This document shows, piece after piece, positions 56,555 through 64,000 of a stretch of DNA of 64,000 nucleotides (positions are counted from its first letter, which is position 1; the number at the start of each line of letters is the position of its first letter). Position numbers and translations under genes: made by a program. The notes under the pieces are model-generated. The model was not told the DNA's origin, searched no databases, and saw nothing but the letters and a program-made list of their open reading frames with translations. Where the stretch lies: the NCBI GenBank assembly GCA_028583605.1, contig CM053331.1, forward strand, positions 17,096,857 to 17,160,856, read 5' to 3'. This stretch comes from Dastarcus helophoroides (taxonomy: Eukaryota > Arthropoda > Insecta > Coleoptera > Bothrideridae).

Positions 56555-59500
56555 TTAGGCAATGGCGGTGTAATTTGCTTTGCAGTATACTGAAACATAA
56601 AATTATTGTCTGAAAAAATGTAGTTTGGGACATGACATAATAATATAGATTGCAGGATATAAGAATTCTAAAAAAAAGCTGCGTCATTATGCCACCATGT
56701 GGGATTTTTCAGAATGAAATTAATTAAGTGATTTTTGAAACAAAAATTATAATTTTTAAATTCTCAGTGTAATATGTTAAACATATTCATCTAAAAATTA
56801 GTGCGCAGAGAACTACTTTTGCATATACAGAATCCAAAAACTATGGTTAAAATTTGGGTCTGCCAGGTTGGTAACATTTTTTTAATCCTGGTCTATGTGT
56901 GATGACAAACATTTCAATACCCTACTTGTTGAGATTGTATAGATTAATCTAACAACCTATTAACTATGAAAGTAGAATGCAATCTAAGACTAAAAATTCA
57001 TGCAGGCCTCCAGGCGTGTATAGTGAATCATAGGTGGCTGAACTACCAACAGTTGAAACATTACCACCTAATGAAGCGGTTGCTTTCTAGGAAAAAGTTC
57101 CCAAAAGGATTCTACAATGATTCTAATGCACAGACCAATAAGTTTGAACATTTATTAGATTCGAAGTTTCTCTATGGACCAATAGGTGGTAGTACTAAGA
57201 AGTCACACGCTTGACGTCCGTGAATTCTTTAGTACTTACTCGTCAGAACACCTATTAGCATGGGAGTTGGATATACCAAACTGACGAGATCTAACAAAAT
57301 CAAAACCGGTATTTGGTTTCCAAACTTCGAATCTAATAAATATTTCCAACCTATTGGTCTGTGCATTAGAACCTATTAATTGGAATGAATGGACAAAAAT
57401 AAAATTGTTTAATAAAATTTTGAAATTAATCAATCATAATTCCATGAATTTAAAAATTTTGGGATAAATGGGAAATTGGTAAGTTTAAACTTGAGATTTC
57501 TGTTTTTTTTTTATATCAAAATTTACAATTTTAGATTAAACTCGAAAATTTGGTTTTGTCAACATTTCCATTTCAATTGCAAAATTTGGACTACAATTTC
57601 GAAAGTTCGACTTCCAACATTTAAAAAGGAATCAATAAAATTTATAGAAGAAAAATCAGGAAACTGAAGTCAAACTTTTAGGAATTAAAGGTAAACATTT
57701 CCACTCTAGATTGAAGTCGAAACCTTAAACTTCTTTCCAAAATTTCGAGATCAAAGGATATTTCGTGATTAAGGCTGGAATTAAGATTTCAATCGAAATC
57801 TGAAAATTTTAAATTGAAGTTTGAAATTTTGACTGTACAGCCAACATTTTTGACTCTTGGCTTCGACTTTATTCTCAAAATTCGCCTTCCTAAGGGCAGC
57901 CGCATATATGTACAGAATCCTAGTTCAGTTTCCAAATCAGGAAATTAAATTCACCGCACTGGAATGAACTCATTTCTATTAAACGTCCGTGCGTGTGTGG
58001 CCAATGACTGAAATCTGAATTTGTGATTTGGAAACCTAATTTGAATTCCATTAAAGTGCAACCGGCCTGAAAGCTCGACTTTTTTCCCGAAATTTTCAAT
58101 TTAATTTTTTTTATGTTCAATCTATTCGCAAATGATAACCCTATTATGCCTTCACAGCACCGCGAGTAGGATGCGGAAACAAGGATATATGGCGATGAAC
58201 CGCCCTTCTTAAACAAGGATAAGTTGTAATTTTTGGGAAAAATTCTGTTCGGTAACGAGTTCCACAGTTTGAAAGTTCTACAGAAAAAAAAAAAAACCTC
58301 CGTAGACAGAAGTCCTCACTGGACTGCACAGGAGTTTGCTGTCTCCGACTGTCTTGTATGCCTCAAACATCTTGCCCTTAGGGGATCAATCCTATTAGTT
58401 CCTGTGAGCATCTTTCATGAAAATACTTGAAGAAAAGAGACATTTTTTACACAATTTCTAACTTAAAATAAAAATTACCAATTTTTTTCTAGATAACTTA
58501 ACAAGCTTAAAAGTAGAAATGTGTGATTAAATTCAAAATTTTAGAATATTTTTAATTCCTAGTTAAACTTATACAGGGCGACTCGGAGTAAATTTCAGTT
58601 TTCAAAACTATAAAAACAATGTAAAAGGTGGTGCATTGATTTTATTATAATATTATATAAATACACAAATGCAGATTTCATTTTTTAAACGGAACATTCT
58701 CTAAATATTCACCATCCTTCTCGAGTATTCTTCCAACCTTGTCCGTAAATTGTGAAATACTCTCGAATGTTGTCTTTTAACTGCTCAATAGTAGCCAGAG
58801 GATCGGTGTAGACGATACTCTTTAAATATCCCCACAAGAAGTAATCCAGGGGCGTAAGACCTGGAGATCTTGAGGGAAATCACGAAATAAGAGTTCCTGG
58901 AAACAATTCACGGAGTGTCCATCGATGCTGCCGCTATATGTGCCGTAGCACCATTCTGTTGAAACCAGGTCTGGTTGGGATTGTAACCAGGAAGTTCTTC
59001 AAGAGTCAGGGTAAGAAAACTGCGGATCATTGCAGTGTACCGTTGGCTTGTCATCGTTACAGCACGGCCACGGGCGTCCACAATAAAGTAGAGCCCTATT
59101 ATTCCAATTATTCCAGAAGACGACATGGCACACCGAATTGTTACCATTTTGGAACGCAATTGTTTTCGGTGCTTTTCTTTTGGTCTTTCAGGAGTCCAAT
59201 ATCGATAATTTGGTTTGTTTACATAGCCTCCCAGGTGAAAATGGGCCTCATCACTAAAAAAATGTTTTCCAAACCTACTTCATCACTGTCTCACAAAAAT
59301 CTTTTCTCATTTCGTAGTCAGCAGGCTTTAAAAATTGTACCAACTGAATTTTAAACGGATGGAAGTGTAAATCTTTCTTTAAAATCTGTTGAACCCTTGA
59401 GCGATGAATATTCAAGGCTTGTCCAGGTTTTCGAATTGAGTGTTTGGGATGTTGAGTCACAGCACGTCGCACATTCTCAATGGCATCTGGTGTTCGAATG

Positions 59501-62306
59501 GACTTCTGCTGGCCCGGGCGCTTGCGATTTTCCACTGAGTCGGTTTCTCGAAATCGTTGAACCCAGGATTTCAGTAAATTTGCGGATGGAGCATCACGAA
59601 CACGTCGAATATTGTAATGGCAACAAAAACGCCGCCTAGTCACGGTATAGGACGCGTTCCTTTTAAAAAACACCTCTACCATAAAAGCACGCTGAACACT
59701 TGACCACTACTCCATGTTCATTGATAATCCGTATTAATTTGCAGTGTTACCACCCCCCACAATTTTTTGGCGGATACACAACGTTCATTTCAAAACTGAA
59801 ATGTACTCTTTATTCCTTTATTTTTCGTAACAATTCGACATTAAATTTATAATTATTACTTTTTCTAAAAATATACTTTTTTCTAAAAAATTTAAATTGT
59901 TTCTTATAAATGTCGAGCTTTTTGGAAATTTAGCTTTATTGTTGTTCTCAACAGTTATTTTCTTTAATATAGTTCGCTTTTTATCGAGTTTTCGAGTGAC
60001 AAGTTAAACTTGAAATTGTGGCAAAAAAGTTAAAAAGCACCATAATCTATATAGAAATAAGGTAATTTGTAGAGAAATTTTAATAATCTGCATCAAGGGC
60101 AAAAAAATACTTATTAAATTTTGAGTTTACGGTCGAAATTATAGAAAGCAGAGCAACAAGGATAATTTTGAAATCATAGGATAACAGTGGCAATTTTAAG
60201 ATTAATGTGACAATTTAGAAAAAAAATCATATCCGTATAAAATGTTAGTCAAGTTTAAAATCCAAATTTCGAAAATACGGAAACGTTGAAACTGAAACTT
60301 TAGAATTTTGTGAAAGGGTTAGAATTTTGCGAAAAGTTAATATTTCGAACAAATTTAATTTTTATTTAAAAACACCTGCAAGTTTTTAGTTTAAATTCAA
60401 AATTCTAAAAAAAATATTAATATCCACATAAAAACCTCAAAACGTATTATAAAAATTTCGAATTTTCGGATGCAAAATCAAAGGTTTAGGAAGAAGTAAA
60501 AATTGAAGGTTGCACCTTGGAATTATGAGAAAGAAATAAAAAATTTCGAAAAAATTCAGAAATTAAAGTGACTTTAAAACTCGAATTCAGGACATTTCGA
60601 AATAGTAAAAATTTTACGAAAAAAGATTCTCCATTTTTCGAAATAAAAAAAAATGAGCAAACGCAGCACGCAGTCTCCTTACATTAATTGTTCCTGTTTT
60701 GTTTATATTCGATGGCTATAGCAGATACTCTCGAACACGATATACTCTCCATTACACATTTAATCGAATTAATACATAAAATCGATGAAACAGTAATATG
60801 TCATCAACAAGATCTTTATTTATGACTAAGCCCGGACCGAATTGATGCACTCTGCTGATTTCATTTAAATGCAAGATGCGCTCAAATCGATTCGATCAAA
60901 TCGAATTGACTACTTTCTAACTCGGTCTAATTCGAGTTAAGCTCAACTCGATTTGAACCGGTTTAGTAAATCGAGTTGACCGTCCTAACCGGTTTAATTC
61001 GAGTTGAACCAGTGTCATAAGTCGAGTAGACCATCTCTAGTACATAGTTCATTCAATAAAATAAATAAATTAATTAAGTTAAAATTTAGTTAAAGATCTC
61101 GAGACTAGTGACCGGAATTACAACACATAAGTGTAATGTCATACGACTGGTGTTTAAAAAATTAAACTTACCTATAAATTCTGAAACAGGATCATTTTCT
61201 CCATCTCCCCTCATGGTACCAGTAATTTCGTCATTTTCAACCATAGGCATAAATAAATGCACAAACTCAGAGCTGTATGGGGGTCCAATGGTTTCCAAGA
61301 CCTAAAGTAATTATAACTTAAAAAAACCAAGAAATAAATCAAGTCAATAACTTACTTCTGTCACAAAGTATCTAATTAGAGAGATATCTGTATCGCCTTT
61401 CTGCCAACACTGTTTAATATATTTGACTACTGGCACCACACAGTCTGAACACAGTAAATTTACCATTCGATCTAAAACCATCTTTCGCATTTCAAGCTAA
61501 AAAAAAATAATATATCACGATAAAAAAGTACACAAGTTAAAATAGTTACCTGCACTAATATTTCTAATTCGTCTTGTTTGGATTCAAAAAGTCTGATAAG
61601 TAAGTCCAGTACTTGTGTATGCAGTAATGGATGACAAGAAACAACTTCATCTAGCAAAGCCAAATGGATGGGTGTATGTTCCGTTGAAAGCTTAAAATAA
61701 CTTGGCTCTGTCACTGTACATTCCACCCATCGGATAATTCCAACAGATACTACAGGGAATCTGAAAAACGCTTAAATGTAACAATTATTACATTCAATCT
61801 AAAGTTCTATTACCTCAGGCACTTATAAATTGTTTCCAGTTCGGCCATAAGTTCAGAGCTTCCTTTATTTGCGTTGCAAATTTTATGAACAGTTTCAATA
61901 GCGCTAATAGTAGCTTGAAGTTCATCTTTGATCTGCGTTCTTTTTTGTCCTTTTTTGCCCTGTATTTCAGAAACACTAGCGGCGTATGCTAGTAGGTGGA
62001 TATACTTAGGTTTGTGGTCAGGATTAAGTTTAACTCCTGCTTTAAATAGCGAATCGACGAGAAGCTCTAAAAATATAAGTTTAGTATCTTGTCAATATTC
62101 TATACAATTTGCACTTACCTAAAAATTGTGGCGTTCTAATTAGGTCAATCGGGGGAGGATCTGGTGCATTGTAATTGCGATATAAAACTGTAATATCGGC
62201 AGGATTCAGCGTATTTTTAGATAACATGGCAGTCAAAGCTTGGCAGGCTTGTGGATATGCAGATGCACCATTTAAAGCCATTGTAATTGGAGTTACATCA
62301 TGTCCA
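56555..62306 (-). CDS. NELFCD: Negative elongation factor C/D (TH1), C-terminal six exons
   Basis: Minus-strand exons: 62306-62119, 62066-61814, 61760-61550, 61496-61356, 61301-61172 and 56589-56555, giving 318 residues. All introns are GT/AG and every phase matches. Recognisable conserved text includes [67 protein letters not shown] and [10 protein letters not shown]. The short last exon completes [14 protein letters not shown], matching the EFI-x-[HY]-C-K ending of TH1 proteins. It is separated by a 4.6 kb intron holding a mariner-like element and retroelement debris. By family knowledge the NELF complex, with DSIF, pauses RNA polymerase II downstream of promoters. The N-terminal half (human protein is about 590 residues) is upstream of 62306 and not recognised before the window edge. 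Confidence 0.93.
56590..57117. other. NELF-C/D last intron, part
   Basis: Unassigned AT-rich sequence with a weak + frame (56966-57214) resembling nothing known. Confidence 0.35.
57118..57372. repeat. Foldback repeat with about 55-bp arms
   Basis: TTCTAATGCACAGACCAATA (57120) through TTTATTAGATTCGAAGTTTC (ending about 57170) is mirrored by AAACTTCGAATCTAATAAAT (57322) through TATTGGTCTGTGCATTAGAA (57372). The loop of about 150 bp contains ACACGCTTGACGTCCGTG. A MITE remnant is likely. Confidence 0.7.
57430..58100. repeat. AAATTTCGA-type array and flank
   Basis: Degenerate array to about 57880, followed by more complex sequence (57890-58075). No gene. Confidence 0.4.
58100..58345 (-). pseudogene. 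C-terminal tail of a non-LTR retrotransposon reverse transcriptase
   Basis: On the minus strand, 58285-58205 reads [15 protein letters not shown], then [11 protein letters not shown]. This matches the R-T-x-x-LWNSLP...F...YNL..FK pattern near the C-terminus of jockey/CR1/RTE-type reverse transcriptases. The upstream sequence (to about 58390) has stops and an A-run (58281-58295), so only a broken 3' fragment remains in the NELF-C/D intron. Confidence 0.55.
58573..59820 (-). mobile_element. Mariner-like element with broken transposase
   Basis: The left end CAGGGCGACTCGGAGTAAAT, TTTCAGTTTTCAAAAC inside it, and the mirrored TTTCAAAACTGAAATGTACT on the right form diverged TIRs; TA precedes the left end. 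The transposase runs on the minus strand. 59682-59275 encodes the N-terminal helix-turn-helix region ([38 protein letters not shown]). After a frameshift comes [20 protein letters not shown] with the first catalytic Asp, then [12 protein letters not shown], where the usual second Asp is Asn. A further frameshift follows, then a stop before [18 protein letters not shown] with the third Asp. Intron of NELF-C/D. Dead copy, almost full length. Confidence 0.8.
59830..60660. repeat. AAATTTCGA-type array
   Basis: Degenerate AT-rich array in the NELF-C/D intron. No coding sequence. Confidence 0.45.
60870..61030. repeat. Cluster of TCGA-centred repeats
   Basis: At least eight TCGA cores occur in 160 bp, within words such as AAATCGATTCGATCAAATCG, AACTCGATTTGAACCGG, TAACCGGTTTAATTCGAG. 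AACCGGTTTA occurs twice and TCGAGTTGA twice. The structure is a small array of alternating inverted half-sites. Confidence 0.5.
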
Positions 62307-62534
62307 CTAAAATTTTTGATTATTATATTTGCGATTCTCTACTAATCGGAAAATTCTGTATAAAATGCTGTCTAAACATTATTTTTTATACCGCAAAGTA
62401 AGGTGTATATAGGTTGAATAATGATAATATCTTTAAGTTTATATTATTAGCGTTCCATTCAATGCAAAACTACGGGACTAATTGCCATAAATAATATTTG
62501 GTGCCATTTTCAAAATGACAGGGGATTTGAACAC
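62307..62534. other. NELF-C/D intron upstream of the 62306 exon
   Basis: Begins after the acceptor ATTTTAG (minus strand). No upstream exon recognised. Confidence 0.35.
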
Positions 62535-63055
62535 AGGCTGAAAAAATATAGAGTGTTCCATTTTTTGATAACAAAGTTATTGCTGTTTGAATTTACCAAA
62601 ATATGCAGACCTGAATTCAACACTCGGTATAATGTTTTTGAACTTATGAAAGTTGTGCAAGATATCTTCGTATGTGTTCTATTTACGTACCAAATATGAA
62701 ATAAATATCTAATTTCTGAAAAAAGATACAAAGAATTTTGTGAGACCTTGCATCTGTTAAATTTTTTATTAAAATCCAATTATCCCAAAAACCATAAATT
62801 TTAGGAACAACGTTTGTTATTCAAAGTGGCCTTAAAATATCAAATTAAATTAAAAAATGCAAAAATATATAGGGTGTCTCATTTAAAATAAGCAAGTTAG
62901 TGTCAACTTCCGGTGTAACCGGAAATACTACAACTTTGCGAATATTTTAGTTGTATTGGTTCTATTGTCTTTGGTAAGTTGCCAAATTTTCAAATGTTTT
63001 AGATGAGTACTTTGGCAGATATCGATCGCGGCCATTCCCGGTGGGACACACTGCA
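62535..63055 (+). repeat. Second full copy of the GGGTGT...ATATCGATCG repeat family
   Basis: AAAATATAGAGTGTTCC, TTCAACACTCGGTATAATG, GAAAGTTGTGCAAGA, ATATAGGGTGTCTC, TCAACTTCCGGTGTAACCGG, GCAGATATCGATCGCGGCC and CCGGTGGGACACACTGC follow in the same order as at 43215-43725. Confidence 0.75.
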
Positions 63056-64000
63056 TATATCACTTTACATCGGAAGAAATAAAAACTTTGTTCAAGTACA
63101 AAATCCAAATGATAAAATGAAAATAATTCAAGTGATACTGTTATCTGGAACAGGCTCATCCGAAAAATATTATGTTGGTGAAGTTAAACATTGAAATAAA
63201 ATATATAGAAGTATCACTTAGAAATAAAATCCAGACATTGCAGGGTGCTAGTTCAAATTTCTTATATTTTCAAGAAAACAAACAAAATAAAAAATCCGGG
63301 TTGCAAAAGCTTAATAAAACCAATTATTTACAAGTTAATGTTATAAAAACTGGCAATAAAGGTTTGTCCCTACCGAACATTTCTGACTAGTTTTCGATTA
63401 ATTCATGAACGAATTCTTACGCATGCGTGCGCTTCGCATTAAACTCCGACTGGTTTGGGTTTGTACACGTTGGAACGCACTTGGAACCTCTCGGAAAACT
63501 GCTCATATTCGCTATCAGACTCACTCGAAAGAACACATTGTATAGTCATTTCATCATATTATTTCAGATAAATGTACATGAGATTAGGACGTAAAGTATT
63601 GAAGTCAATATTTTGTAATAAAAAAGTGAAAAAATATTTTAGAAAAAACAACATTTTGACGTTTAAGCTCAAAAAAGACAGAAATCAACAATTTCCAGAT
63701 TAAAGCCAAAATCGTTTTCAGAAAAATTTGAATTTTCAAATAATAATGGAAAATTAAGTTAGGAATTTTGGGAAGTATTTTAAAATTAATTTTAAAATGT
63801 TAATGTTAATTTCAAAATTTGGTCTTTAAACTACAATATTCCATTTTCCTTTTGAAATTTCCACTAGTGAACAAATTTAAAAAAAAAATCTAATTTTAAC
63901 TTCTTATTCCATATTTTCAAGAAAAAGTAAAGTCAATATAAGATAATAGGAGAAGAATATAAATTTCCAATTCTCACTAAAAAGTTTATTAAATCTTTCT
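63056..64000. other. Right edge: unassigned sequence and array
   Basis: 63056-63560 is mixed sequence with a GC-richer patch (63420-63530, GCATGCGTGCGCTTCGC). 63560-64000 is an AAATTTCGA-type array. No NELF-C/D exon or other gene was recognised. Confidence 0.4.

Noticed and set aside
63003..63194. Open frame that might be an upstream NELF-C/D exon
   Set aside because: It is on the + strand, starts within the repeat copy 62535-63055, and does not resemble NELF-C/D.

Overview
This is a 64 kb window of an AT-rich animal nuclear genome, almost certainly an insect. The coding exons are short, are bounded by GT/AG splice sites, and are separated by introns from 51 bp to 11.7 kb. The gene set (a SOCS6/7-type suppressor of cytokine signalling, the ubiquitin-conjugating enzyme UBE2G2, the box C/D snoRNP core protein NOP58 and the NELF-C/D subunit) is conserved across animals. 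The transposons (P element, mariner-like, hAT-like and pogo-like) fit an insect. I cannot place the order or species from sequence alone. I saw no bacterial-type operon, CRISPR array, tRNA or rRNA.

Layout, left to right. (1) 157-4897 (+): last two exons of a gene I cannot name, with a lysine/arginine-rich C-terminus. (2) 7688-29710 (+): a six-exon SOCS6/7-like gene, about 703 residues, with a C-terminal SH2 domain and SOCS box and a 1.4 kb 3' UTR. (3) 33265-39462 (-): a complete five-exon UBE2G2 gene, 167 residues, convergent with the SOCS gene. (4) 41503-56166 (+): a complete four-exon NOP58 gene, 556 residues, transcribed divergently from UBE2G2. A 2.66 kb internally deleted P element lies antisense in its last intron. 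(5) 56555-62306 (-): the last six coding exons of NELF-C/D, 318 residues. Its 3' end meets that of NOP58 about 100 bp apart, and its N-terminal half lies beyond the right edge.

Roughly 9% of the window is coding. Most of the rest is repetitive. By eye, about 30% is degenerate arrays built on an AAATTTCGA / AAAATTTTGA motif, strand-skewed in long blocks. DNA transposon remnants are abundant: two hAT-type elements with 8-bp target duplications, pogo-type elements with TA duplications, a decayed mariner copy plus a mariner-like copy with a near-complete but broken transposase, a P element, and several large foldback (palindromic) elements with ACAGGGTG-type ends. A non-LTR retrotransposon tail is also present.

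The genes are housekeeping or signalling loci that do not form a pathway. Three (SOCS box-Cullin5 adaptor, UBE2G2, NOP58) touch ubiquitin or RNP assembly only by coincidence of location. I did not find a clearly new biological system. The most unusual structures are the adjacent giant palindromes at 11.2-13.1 kb, the palindrome at 36.1-37.9 kb whose symmetry runs through its flanks, a 2 kb element with repeated CATTACCAG-type motifs at 33.5-35.6 kb, and a possible 4.3 kb element with long TIRs at 15.0-19.2 kb.
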